A stretch of DNA of 64,000 bases from Polyangiaceae bacterium (GTDB lineage: Bacteria > Myxococcota_A > Polyangia > Polyangiales > Polyangiaceae). Position 1 is the stretch's first letter. Each line of letters starts with the position of its first letter. The notes beneath the pieces were generated by a model. It had not been told where the DNA came from. It searched no databases and saw nothing but the letters and a program-made list of their open reading frames with translations. The stretch covers positions 124,001 to 188,000 of the forward strand of contig JAICTZ010000010.1 of NCBI GenBank assembly GCA_025936115.1. The letters are read 5' to 3'. The position numbers were made by a program, and so were the translations under genes. Shown piece by piece: positions 1 through 11,048 of the stretch.

Positions 1-591
1 GTCGTCACTCGGCGGGTCGAGTTCTTGGTCAGGGGCTTCTTCGACCGCTTGGTGGAGGCCCGTCCCGCGCCGCCGCCCGGCGCGAGCGCTCACGTCGCTG
101 CCGAGATCTTCTCACGCATTCTGGGCCATCGCTTGCGCGCCGCGCTCGGGGAGCGCTTGGGGCTTACGTCGGCGGTCTCGACCAGCCTCGTGGATCTAGC
201 CGCGGGCTCGGAGCTTTGGATCTGGGCCGCGCCCCGCAGCGGTGTTGCGACCGAAGTGCTCGAGCAAGCAGTCGACCGGGAGCTCCGCGCCGTATCCGAG
301 TCGCCGCTTCGCGAGAGCCTACGGGAAACCAAAGCCGAGCTTCGCCAGGCTGAGCTCGAGGGTCTCGAGGATCCTTTGGGCAGAGCATGGGCGCAGCTCG
401 AAGCGGTTGCAACGAACGGGGCGCCGTTCGATACATCCGAGCGCTTGCGTGCCCTGCAGGCAGTGACCGAAAGTGAGCTTCGGGCGGTCGCCGTACAGCT
501 TGCGAGCGGTCCTCACGTGGTCGGAACGCTCGTGCGCGCGTCGCCGAAGCGTGTGCTTTCACCGGAGGGGGAGGTCACTTTCACGCCATGA
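1..591 (+). CDS. M16-family peptidase-like protein, C-terminal part (5' end outside window)
   Basis: The reading frame is open from base 1, so the gene begins upstream and only about 196 codons are visible. The visible part resembles the last domain of an M16 (pitrilysin/insulinase) subunit: a helical stretch, a strand region around 'ELWIWAAPRSG' and a terminal helix pair. No zinc motif is present, which is expected this far from the N-terminus. The stop overlaps the ATG of the next M16-like gene by 4 nt (ATGA), so the two are probably translated together as a two-subunit peptidase. The family call rests mainly on the downstream partner. Confidence 0.6.
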   Translation, partial: VVTRRVEFLVRGFFDRLVEARPAPPPGASAHVAAEIFSRILGHRLRAALGERLGLTSAVSTSLVDLAAGSELWIWAAPRSGVATEVLEQAVDRELRAVSESPLRESLRETKAELRQAELEGLEDPLGRAWAQLEAVATNGAPFDTSERLRALQAVTESELRAVAVQLASGPHVVGTLVRASPKRVLSPEGEVTFTP

Positions 592-2048
592 GAGCGAGCG
601 TCGGATGCGCCTGCGTGCTTCTGGCCTGCGCGGCTCCCGCGCCGCTGCCAAAACCGGTACTGCCGTTCACGCCGACGCCGGATGCGCCTTTTCGCGCGCA
701 TCCGCCGGTGGTCGAGGCGTCCGAGCCGTCAGTACCGCTCGTGCGTGCCACCGAGCTCGACAATGGCATGAGCGTGATCGTCGTCGAGCGGCCCGATCTG
801 CCCACCGTCTCGCTCGAGCTCGTGAACCGCGATGCGCACGACGGCGCCGAACGGACCGAGCGCGGGCTCGCGGCGTTCACGGCGCGCCTGCTGAACGAAG
901 GCACCGTGTTCGCGAACGGCGAGGTGCTGCGACACCTGCGCATCAACGGCGTACTGCCGTGGCGCTGGCCGACGACCGAAGCCACGAGCATCGGTATCAA
1001 CGTGCCGGCCGCCGGCCTCCAGCAGGGCATCGGGCTTCTTTCCGATATCGTGCGACGACCCGTGTTCGACGCGCAAGCCCTCGAGTTTGCGCAGCTCGAC
1101 ATGGGTACCGCTATTTTCAATCAGGTCGTGGGCGGCTCGCACGAGCTCAGGGATTTGGCGCTCACGGCGCTCGCCGGCCCCGAGCACCCACCGGTCGACA
1201 CGCCGCTCGGCTCCGGGGAAAACCTGGTGCACTTTTCGACGGCCGAGGTGCGGCGTTTTCACGAGCGGCACTACGCGCCGGAAAAAGCCGCGCTCGTGGT
1301 CGTCGGCGACGTGGAGACGACGCGCGTGTTCGAGCTTGCACGCCGCTTATTCGGCGATTGGCCGGCACGCAATCGCAGCGCGGGCGTCCCGCCTCCCGCG
1401 CTCGAATACGTGAAGGAGCGCGCGCCGGTTCAAGGTCTACAAGGCAATGAAGACGAGGCGTATTTCGTGCTGGCGCTGCCTTGCCCGGGGGCTTCGGATC
1501 CCGAGAACGTCAATGCCGACCTGCTCGGGATGGTGCTCGCCAACCTGACCCTGTCGCGGTCGATGCGGACGCTCCGGCACGACCAGGGCATCACGTACGG
1601 CGTGCATGCGTACTGTGAGTCGCACCCGGGCTACGGCGTGTTCTGGATCGAATTCGGGGTCGAGACGGAGCACGCCGACACGGCGCTCAAGGCCGTGCTC
1701 GCCGAAGTCGAGCGCCTGCGCGAGACGCCGGTCTCGCCGAGTGAGCTCGCTAGTGCCAAGAGCCGTTACCTCGCGGGCCTCGCCGAGCGCCTGGCGACCA
1801 ACCGCGGCACCGCACAGCTATTCGGCTACCTTTACGCGCTGGGCTTGCCCCCCGACGAGCTCACCCGCCTCGCCGAGCGCGTGCACGCGGTGACAGCCGA
1901 AAACCTGCGCGCCACGGCCACCCTGTTCTTCAACGGGCGCACGGGGATCGCCGTTGCGGGATCCCACCGCTTGCTCGAACCGCAGCTTCTGCGGTTCGGG
2001 GGTGGCCAATGGTGGACGGTACGCGACGACTTTTCGCCGCCGCGTTAG
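588..2048 (+). CDS. M16-family peptidase-like lipoprotein, probably non-catalytic subunit
   Basis: This 486-residue protein starts with a short signal peptide and lipobox (LLAC, Cys about 13), so it is probably a periplasmic-face lipoprotein. It has two M16-type halves: an N-terminal domain with 'VSLELVNRDAHDGAERTERGLAAF' broken up as in M16 proteins, and a C-terminal domain with the typical 'ITYGVHAYCESHPGYG' and 'LASAKSRYLAGL' segments. The catalytic HxxEH zinc motif is missing: the equivalent segment reads GLAAFTARLLNEGT. In two-subunit M16 peptidases one partner normally lacks the zinc site, so this is likely the structural subunit. It overlaps the preceding gene by 4 nt. Confidence 0.8.
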   Translation: MRASVGCACVLLACAAPAPLPKPVLPFTPTPDAPFRAHPPVVEASEPSVPLVRATELDNGMSVIVVERPDLPTVSLELVNRDAHDGAERTERGLAAFTARLLNEGTVFANGEVLRHLRINGVLPWRWPTTEATSIGINVPAAGLQQGIGLLSDIVRRPVFDAQALEFAQLDMGTAIFNQVVGGSHELRDLALTALAGPEHPPVDTPLGSGENLVHFSTAEVRRFHERHYAPEKAALVVVGDVETTRVFELARRLFGDWPARNRSAGVPPPALEYVKERAPVQGLQGNEDEAYFVLALPCPGASDPENVNADLLGMVLANLTLSRSMRTLRHDQGITYGVHAYCESHPGYGVFWIEFGVETEHADTALKAVLAEVERLRETPVSPSELASAKSRYLAGLAERLATNRGTAQLFGYLYALGLPPDELTRLAERVHAVTAENLRATATLFFNGRTGIAVAGSHRLLEPQLLRFGGGQWWTVRDDFSPPR

Positions 2049-2075
2049 ACCCGCGCCAGCGCCCCACTGCCCGGC

Positions 2076-4550
<2,475 letters not shown>

Positions 4551-4910
4551 TCAGTTCGAGGCGGCAAACGCCGAGAGCCAATGGCCGTACGCCACGACGA
4601 TGTGACCGCCGCTCGCGGCCATCCCTTGGGCGAGCCGACGGTCCGCTGCGCTCAAAATCTCGGCAGGCGCGGCGGGCTCGCTGCTTTGCCACGAGAATTG
4701 TCGCGTCACGAGATCGACCCCGTAGAGGAACTTGTCGTCCGTGCCCGCGAGGACGTAAACCGTATCGGGCGTCGTGAGCGCCGGCAGCACGGGACGCGCC
4801 GGCAACGCTACTTGCCAGCGAAAAGCCCCCCTTGTCGCGCCGAAGACGCGTAAAGCGTTCGTAGGCACGAGCGACGGCAAGACGAGCTGATCCTCGGCAG
4901 CACTCAGCAT
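4551..4910 (-). CDS. C-terminal fragment of a frameshifted PQQ-like beta-propeller protein
   Basis: This 119-codon frame continues the beta-propeller that stops at 4904 in the neighbouring frame. It contains propeller-blade segments ([45 protein letters not shown]) of the same kind as the upstream part and would complete the last blades. The two frames overlap by 7 nt around 4904-4910, where a one-base change would join them. It is either a true frameshift, a sequencing error, or less likely an independently initiated second polypeptide from the ATG at 4910. The 250 bases between 4302 and 4550, up to the isocitrate dehydrogenase start, hold no gene that I can support. Confidence 0.6.
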   Translation of the reverse strand: MLSAAEDQLVLPSLVPTNALRVFGATRGAFRWQVALPARPVLPALTTPDTVYVLAGTDDKFLYGVDLVTRQFSWQSSEPAAPAEILSAADRRLAQGMAASGGHIVVAYGHWLSAFAASN

Positions 4911-5943
4911 GTGCGTCGGCCATCGTCGTCGATTGCGCCGAGCGCGCTGCCGGACGCCGGATCCACGGCTCGGATCCCGTCGTCACTCGGCGGCAGCCAG
5001 AGCACGCCGTCGTGAATCACACTCCCGCGGCGCCCACCGACCGGGCTGCAGCTCGCCGCCGCGCTCCACTCGACGTTACCGGTCGCCGCGTTGACGGCGA
5101 CCGTGTCGTCGCAGTTGCCGGTGACGTAGATCCGGCCACCACCGAGCGTTGGGTCCCCACCGACGGGTAAGGCGACCGTATAGACGAGCGAACCGTCGCG
5201 CTCGTCGATCACCGAAAGGGCGTACTGCTCCGAACCGATCGCGCCCACGAACATCACCGCGCCGCCTGCCGCGATCGGTAACGCGCCGGAGCCGATCGCG
5301 GCGCCGAGCGTGATTCGCCAGCGCACGTTCCCCGTTGCCGGTTCGAGCGCAAGCACGTCGCCGTTCTCGTTGGCGGCAAAAAGCAGGTCACGATCGTAGG
5401 CGAGCGCCATCGGGCTGGACGGCGCGAGCTCGCGAACAGCCTGCGAGGTCCACAGCACCGTCCCCGAGGCCGCGTCCAGCGCCTGAACGACGGGATCGCT
5501 CGGGTCTGTCGTATTCAATGCAACGAACACGCGCGAGTCCGCCATGATCGGGTACGACACGATCTCGTCGAAATGCTGCGCCCAGACGCGCGCGAGCGGC
5601 GGCGTGATCGTCACCGACTGCTGCGAGCCGCTGTGCGACGGATGCACCTGATACGCCGTGGCTTGGTCGAGCACCGGCGAGAAGTCGAAGTCCGGACCGC
5701 TGCTCGTCGCGCCGCCCGGGCCGCCGAAGTCCGCTCCCGCTGAGCTCGCCGTTGCACCAGCCACGGCGTCGGCGCCGCCCACGCCGGCCGTCCACAGCGC
5801 AAGGTCCGTGCGTCCGCACGCGACGCCGAACAACGCCGCCGAGAGCACCAGGCTCGACTTGGGCGATCTCGGAAGACCAGATCTCGAGCGAAGCGGCCCG
5901 AAAAATTCACGATCGCTCAGAACGGTCTCCGGTGTAATCAAAC
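4904..5943 (-). CDS. PQQ-like beta-propeller lipoprotein, N-terminal part, ends at an apparent frameshift
   Basis: A signal peptide ending in a lipobox-like FGVACG precedes a Gly/Ala-rich linker and then repeated blades of the PQQ/WD40-like type, for example '[18 protein letters not shown]', '[18 protein letters not shown]', '[14 protein letters not shown]' and '[15 protein letters not shown]'. Such proteins are usually cell-surface or periplasmic scaffolds; I see no evidence for a bound cofactor. The frame ends at TGA (4904-4906) in mid-propeller, and the rest continues in another frame (4551-4910). The start is uncertain: TTG at 5943, 13 nt after the upstream gene, or GTG at 5850, which gives a more compact signal peptide. 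Confidence 0.7.
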
Positions 5944-5955
5944 TCAGGCTCGCCG

Positions 5956-7203
5956 TCACGTCCGCACGGCCGCGGGCAAGCGCCGCGCGTCCGCCGTAGC
6001 TACGAGCACTGTATTGCGCGGAGTGATCCGCTGATCGCAGAGCTCGGCGACGAGCACGCTCTGGCCCTCTTCCTCGAGCCGGACCGCGCGGTCGAGCACC
6101 ACGCTGACCTCCACGAGCCGGCTCAGGAGATGGCGAGGCAAGGCGAGACGGCGCATGGCGGCGTGCTCGCGCGCGGCGTCTTCCGTATGAAAGCGGAGCT
6201 CCGTCGCTGTGGGCGGCGGCAGCCGACGCGCGGTGAGCACCTTCGTGGCGAGCTCGGAGAAGCCCGCGTGAGCGCGGCGACGATTGACGCCGCGCATCTC
6301 TTCGCCGGCCGTCACGTCTAGGCCACGAGCCTGGAGTAAGCGTCGCAAGGCGAGCCGCGCCTCGCGCCCGCGCAGGTTGTCCGTGAGGCTCGCTTCGACT
6401 CCTGCCGCCTGCGAGGTCAGGTTGGCGAGGCCGAGCACGTGTTTCTCGAGGGTGAGAGTGCCGCCGGACCGTGAGAGCATGGCTCGCCCGGGCGTTGCGA
6501 TCTTCTGGAAACAGCACGAGCAGAGGAACAGATCGCAACGAGCGGCGGCGGCCGCGAGCACCAGACGATCGCCGAGGTCCCCACACGCGTGGAGGCCCAC
6601 CGCCAGATCGGTGCGCTCGAGGTCGAGCCGGTGGGGTCCCACGTCGGCGGCAGCGAAACGAACGGGGAGCGCACCGACCGTCTGGGCTCGCTGCTCGGTA
6701 CGCCGGCGAGCCGTACTGAGCCGCGCGGCGTCGCGTTCGAGCCCGACGGTTTCGCGCTGGAAGAGCTCCGCAGAAAGCCGCGCCAGATGGCCACTCCCCG
6801 CGCCGACGTCCACGACACGCGCGGCCCAGGCGGCGAGCGGCGCGGCGACACCGAGCAGCGCTCCGAGCTGCTCTCGCTTGCGCGCCGGCACGCCGCGCAG
6901 TGCCGCCGGTGGCAAGGCAAAGGCGGGAACGCTCAGCCGCGGTAGGATCGTTGCTTGACGAGCCCTTGCCGCGAGCGCGAGGAGCTCGGGTGGTGCGCTC
7001 GGCAGGTGGCGCAAACCGGCTTCGAGCCCGTGTTCCTCACACCGATGGAGGTCGTCGTCGCGAAGCGCGAGCAGAAACTCCGTCCAGCCTCGCTTTTCAC
7101 ACCACGCCGGCGGCGCCCCGTCCTCGACGGGCCCGTGCACGATGTCGAGCACCGGGATGAGCTCGCCAAGCGCTTGCTGGAGCCGGGCGCGTACGCTCGA
7201 CAT
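5956..7203 (-). CDS. METTL25-like SAM-dependent methyltransferase
   Basis: A 415-residue protein with a central Rossmann-type methyltransferase domain. Motif I is VVDVGAGSGHLARL at about residues 130-143. Further on it has 'VGLHACGDLGD' followed by 'LFLCSCCFQKI', the pair of signatures found in the METTL25/RRNAD1 (Methyltransf_32) group. An N-terminal helical region of about 100 residues precedes the catalytic domain. The substrate is unknown; eukaryotic relatives modify RNA or proteins, and no substrate can be deduced here. It lies 12 nt upstream of the propeller lipoprotein on the same strand and may share its transcript. Confidence 0.8.
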   Translation of the reverse strand: MSSVRARLQQALGELIPVLDIVHGPVEDGAPPAWCEKRGWTEFLLALRDDDLHRCEEHGLEAGLRHLPSAPPELLALAARARQATILPRLSVPAFALPPAALRGVPARKREQLGALLGVAAPLAAWAARVVDVGAGSGHLARLSAELFQRETVGLERDAARLSTARRRTEQRAQTVGALPVRFAAADVGPHRLDLERTDLAVGLHACGDLGDRLVLAAAAARCDLFLCSCCFQKIATPGRAMLSRSGGTLTLEKHVLGLANLTSQAAGVEASLTDNLRGREARLALRRLLQARGLDVTAGEEMRGVNRRRAHAGFSELATKVLTARRLPPPTATELRFHTEDAAREHAAMRRLALPRHLLSRLVEVSVVLDRAVRLEEEGQSVLVAELCDQRITPRNTVLVATADARRLPAAVRT

Positions 7204-7256
7204 GCCGTGATGGTGTAGCGCAACCGACGAGGTTTTACCTAGCCGCGGGGGCGCTG

Positions 7257-9458
7257 CTATCTGACCGCGCCGCTCTTGCAGTCGTTGTTGCAGCCGTCGC
7301 CGTTCGTGCGGTTACCATCGTCGCATTCCTCCGGGCCCTGCACTTTGCCGTCACCGCAGCGGTCCTTGAAGACGCAGCCCCGGAAGCACTCGCCGTAACC
7401 TCCGTCGTTCACGGCGTCGTCGCATTGCTCGTACGGCGACTGGACGATGCCGTCGCCGCACACTGGACCGAGAACGCAGCCGGGAGCGCAACCGCCGTAT
7501 TGGCTGAGGTTCACGCCGTCGTCGCATTCTTCCTTCGCGTCGGTCGTACCGTCACCGCAATACGGCCCGCGCGAGCGGCAGTCCTTGCCGCAATGTCCGT
7601 ACTTGCCGTCATTGCCGTCGGGGCCGTCGTCGCAGAGCTCGTCCGACGCGACGATGCCGTCGCCACACACGGAAGCGCACGTCGACTTCGGACCGTTGAA
7701 GTTCTTCAGCGTCACCTTGAAGTTCGAACCGCATTCGTTGCGCTCGGCTTGAAACATGGCAACTTCGTAGATGCCGCCCATGCTGAGCCCTAGATCGATC
7801 GTGTGCTCGCCGAGCGAGGCTTGTTCTTGCTCGACCTGGCTCCATACCGTGGCCGTCCCGTTCGCGTCGTCCAGGATGAAATAGCCGCTCTTCGGGACGT
7901 GTAGGCCGCCGATATCAATCGCGAGCTGCCCGTTGACGAACACCCAGGTGTCATCGTCGCCCGCGAAATCGAAGCGCTCGCCGCCTTGATACTCGAACCA
8001 GAAGTGCGTTTCCGAGGTGAAGGAAACGTTGCGATCAGGCGCGCTGCCGGCTCCACAAGGCGCGAGCGTCTCCCCGCCCTTCCCGACCCAGCCGTTCATG
8101 CCGATGAGGTCGAAGTAATTCTTCCCGTCGGCTGTCGTGTCGGCGCTGTCATACAGGTACTCGCCGCCGGCTTGGCGGAGGAGCGGGACTTCGCTCGGGA
8201 CGGCGATGTTGACGTCGTCCGTGTCGCGGTACCACTCCGCAAAGTTCTCGGGTGTCGATAGGTTTGGACGACAGGGGCTGCTACCCACGCAGCTCACCTG
8301 CTGGTGCCCCGGGTTCGCGTCGCAATCGCCGTTCGGGCAGGCGTAAACGGGCTTGTCGTCCGCGTCGAGCTCCGTCTCGACTTCACCCAGCGTCCCACTG
8401 CCGCCGAGACGATTGAAATCCGGATGCTCCGGGAACGCCGTCTTGTCGGTGCTGCGATCGACACCGATGAAGTCGCGGAGCAGCACCGGCTGCGAAATGC
8501 TGTCCGGGGGATCGCTCGAAACGTCCACGCACTCGAACCCGGGTTCGACCTTGCATTCCGCCGAGCAGCCGTCGCCGGAACGCGTATTGCCGTCGTCGCA
8601 CTCCTCCCCCGCGAAGCGCTGGCCGTCGCCGCAGATGGCCGTGCACACCCCGTTCGCGCAATCCGGCTCGAGCAGACAGTGATAGCAACCGTCGAACGGA
8701 GCCGAGTTGCGGTCGTCGCACTGCTCGCCACGTTCGACCTCGCCGTTGCCGCACTCGGTGGCTACGCAGGCGAACGTCACGGGGTCGCAGTCGTAGCCCG
8801 CCTCGATCTTGCAGGTCTCCGAGCAGCCGTCCGGGCGCGCTCCGTCCGGATCCCACTCGCACTCTTCCAAACCGGCGAGCACTCCGTCTCCGCATTGGCC
8901 GGCTTCGCAAGCGAGCCCCTGGAACGGGCAGCGCCAGCCGTCCTCGAGCTGGCAGGAGCGATCACAACCGTCGCCGGACTTGGCGTTGCCGTCATCGCAC
9001 GTCTCGCTGCCCGTGATTTTCCCGTCGCCGCATTTCACGGTCGAGACGCAGGGCGCACCGGGGGTCGGGCAGGCATGGTTGGCCTCGATTTGCCGGCAAT
9101 CCGCCGTGCAGCCGTCCGACGATTCGACGTTGCCGTCATCACAGACTTCGAGGGTTTGGTTCAACAGACCATCGCCACAGGTAGGCTCGACTTCGGCCGC
9201 GCCGCCCTCACCGCCAGCGTCGCTGCCGCTCATGCCCGCGTCGCCGACGTGGATCTGAGTGCCCGTCCCGGCCGTGCCTCCGCTCGCACCCGTGCCGCCA
9301 CTGCCGCTGGCCCCGCCCGTCCCGATCCCAGTCGGCGGAGCTCCGCTGACGGCTGGGTTACCGCCGCAGCGAGTGAGCGCTAGCGACGCGACGAAAAGGG
9401 CCCCCCAAGTGATCCGATTGGATGCGAATAGCTGCATGGCGAATTGAAAACCCCGCAT
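7257..9458 (-). CDS. DUF4215-repeat lipoprotein with fibro-slime domain
   Basis: A secreted, probably surface-anchored lipoprotein of about 733 residues. It has a signal peptide ending in LALTRC, a Gly/Ser/Thr-rich linker, five Cys-rich repeats of the CGDGx(n)ExCDDGN (DUF4215) type, a fibro-slime/PA14-like domain of about 230 residues (with 'FAGDDDTWVFVNGQLAIDIGG' style DDD-W-FVNG core), then four more DUF4215 repeats. DUF4215 repeats are probably disulfide-bonded and the fibro-slime domain is associated with adhesion or carbohydrate binding. Three start codons are possible (9473, 9458, 9437); GGAG lies only 3 nt before 9473, so I chose 9458. Confidence 0.88.
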   Translation of the reverse strand: MRGFQFAMQLFASNRITWGALFVASLALTRCGGNPAVSGAPPTGIGTGGASGSGGTGASGGTAGTGTQIHVGDAGMSGSDAGGEGGAAEVEPTCGDGLLNQTLEVCDDGNVESSDGCTADCRQIEANHACPTPGAPCVSTVKCGDGKITGSETCDDGNAKSGDGCDRSCQLEDGWRCPFQGLACEAGQCGDGVLAGLEECEWDPDGARPDGCSETCKIEAGYDCDPVTFACVATECGNGEVERGEQCDDRNSAPFDGCYHCLLEPDCANGVCTAICGDGQRFAGEECDDGNTRSGDGCSAECKVEPGFECVDVSSDPPDSISQPVLLRDFIGVDRSTDKTAFPEHPDFNRLGGSGTLGEVETELDADDKPVYACPNGDCDANPGHQQVSCVGSSPCRPNLSTPENFAEWYRDTDDVNIAVPSEVPLLRQAGGEYLYDSADTTADGKNYFDLIGMNGWVGKGGETLAPCGAGSAPDRNVSFTSETHFWFEYQGGERFDFAGDDDTWVFVNGQLAIDIGGLHVPKSGYFILDDANGTATVWSQVEQEQASLGEHTIDLGLSMGGIYEVAMFQAERNECGSNFKVTLKNFNGPKSTCASVCGDGIVASDELCDDGPDGNDGKYGHCGKDCRSRGPYCGDGTTDAKEECDDGVNLSQYGGCAPGCVLGPVCGDGIVQSPYEQCDDAVNDGGYGECFRGCVFKDRCGDGKVQGPEECDDGNRTNGDGCNNDCKSGAVR

Positions 9459-9632
9459 CGAACCGTAGCGCATCCGCTCCACTGCTCGCGTGAATTTCGC
9501 AGGAGCAACGCGCGCGAGAGCACTCGCCGCGTGCGCGTACATGTGCCGCCACGATGCGTGCGGCGCACACCCTCTACGTGCTCCTCCCACTGCCAAAATG
9601 CTGACGGATCGAGCACCGAAAGTCGGCTCTGG

Positions 9633-9956
9633 ATGGAAGCGACGCGACTCGAAGGGACAACGCGGCGAACTCGCGGGCACGTCGCGTGGTGTCTCCTGCC
9701 GCGTGTCGTGTTGGTGCTCTTCGCCGCCGGCCGCTGCCTGCGGGGATGGTGGCGCGGGCTCACGCTGCTCGTGCTCCTCGTCGTCCTACCCGGCCTCGAC
9801 CTCGTCACCGGGTGGCAGGCCAGTGCCGCCGATCTGGTGGGCGGTGATGAATCCCAAGTTGCCCGCGCCCCAATCCGACCTGAGTTGCTTAGATCGGCGC
9901 GCGCTTGGCCATGCGATTCCGCGCAAAAGCGCGCCAATTCGGCGAACGCGAGGTAG
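9633..9956 (+). CDS. possible small membrane protein
   Basis: I do not recognise this 107-codon frame. It has one or two hydrophobic stretches (VVLVLFAAG and LTLLVLLVVLPGLDLVTG) separated by a short Arg/Trp-rich turn, suggesting a helical hairpin in the membrane. Third-codon positions from about codon 16 to codon 75 are strongly G/C, as in the true genes nearby, which is the main support. It ends 12 nt before the TPR-methyltransferase gene and could be its first operon member. The 150 bases between the DUF4215 gene and this start hold nothing else I can identify. Confidence 0.35.
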   Translation: MEATRLEGTTRRTRGHVAWCLLPRVVLVLFAAGRCLRGWWRGLTLLVLLVVLPGLDLVTGWQASAADLVGGDESQVARAPIRPELLRSARAWPCDSAQKRANSANAR

Positions 9957-9968
9957 GCTTACCGACGC

Positions 9969-11048
9969 ATGCGCGACCGCACGGATTCCTTCGTCCCCAC
10001 TGCCGAAGAGATCCAGCACGCACTGGCGGACGCGAGCACGGGCGAGCTCGTGTTTTTCACGCGGCAGTGCCTCGAACGCGGCGCGTTCGATCACGTGCTC
10101 GCGGTCGAGCGCGCGTTCCCGCAACGGTTCACGGAAGATGCCGCGCTGAAGCTCACGTTTGCCGTCGCTCGCTTCGTGGGCGGCGAGCGCACGGAGGCGC
10201 GCGCCACCGTCGAGGCGCTCGTGGCCGAGCGACCCGCGGACCTGAACGCGCTCGCGGTGCTCGCGGAGATGGAGGCGCGGAGCGGCGAGCGCGCCAGCGC
10301 CGTGCGGCTATTCAGCACGCTCGTCGAGCGCTATCCCGACTATCCGGGCGCGCAGGCGACGCTCGCGGCGCTGCTGATGCCGGGGCCCCCGTATCGCGAC
10401 GTGCTGCGCGCGATTCACGCAGCGTTGCGCCCCGAGACGTACCTCGAGCTCGGCGTGGCCGGCGGCGCAACCCTCGCGCTCGCAACGAGCGCGCGCGTGG
10501 CGGTGGGCGTCGATCCCGTCCCAGCGCCGCTCGAACAGCCGTTGCCGGTGGGCGCTCGCATCATTCACGAAACGAGCGAGTCGTTCTTCACGACGCGACG
10601 GCGCGAGGACGTCTTCGGGGCGCACCCGGTCGAGCTCGCGTTCATCGACGGCCTTCACCTCTTCGAAACGGCACTGCGCGATTTCATCGAGACGGAACAC
10701 TGGTGCGCGCCGGGCGGCACGATCATCCTGCACGACTGTGTCCCGCTCTCGGCCGTCACCGCGACGCGCGAACGCCGAACGCGCTTTTGGGTCGGAGACA
10801 CCTGGAAAGCCGCCTGGACGCTCGCGCGGCGGCGCCCTGACTTGCGCATCCGCACGATCCTGACGCCGCCGTCGGGCCTCGTCGTCGTGCGCCGGCTCGA
10901 TCCGAGCTCCCGCACGCTCGAGGACGGCTTCGACGCGCTCGTGAGCGAGCTCCGAACGCAGGGTTACCCCCTCGAACCAGGACGCTGGCCGGCGCTCTTG
11001 AACGTCGTGCCGAACACGCCGGAAGGCCTCACGGAAGCGCTCGCGTGA
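9969..11048 (+). CDS. TPR-like plus class I methyltransferase (Methyltransf_24 type)
   Basis: A 359-residue protein in two parts. Residues about 10-125 are helical and TPR-like (for example 'ALAVLAEMEARSGERASAVRLFSTLVERYPDYPGAQATLAALL'-type spacing, two to three repeats). Residues about 140-300 form a class I SAM-dependent methyltransferase with motif I ETYLELGVAGGATLALA, the acidic loop VGVDPVP, and 'ELAFIDGLHLFETALRDFIE' followed by GGTIILHDC, the pattern of the Methyltransf_24 group. The substrate is unknown. Its TGA overlaps the GTG start of the next gene (GTGA), so the pair is translationally coupled. Confidence 0.85.
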   Translation: MRDRTDSFVPTAEEIQHALADASTGELVFFTRQCLERGAFDHVLAVERAFPQRFTEDAALKLTFAVARFVGGERTEARATVEALVAERPADLNALAVLAEMEARSGERASAVRLFSTLVERYPDYPGAQATLAALLMPGPPYRDVLRAIHAALRPETYLELGVAGGATLALATSARVAVGVDPVPAPLEQPLPVGARIIHETSESFFTTRRREDVFGAHPVELAFIDGLHLFETALRDFIETEHWCAPGGTIILHDCVPLSAVTATRERRTRFWVGDTWKAAWTLARRRPDLRIRTILTPPSGLVVVRRLDPSSRTLEDGFDALVSELRTQGYPLEPGRWPALLNVVPNTPEGLTEALA

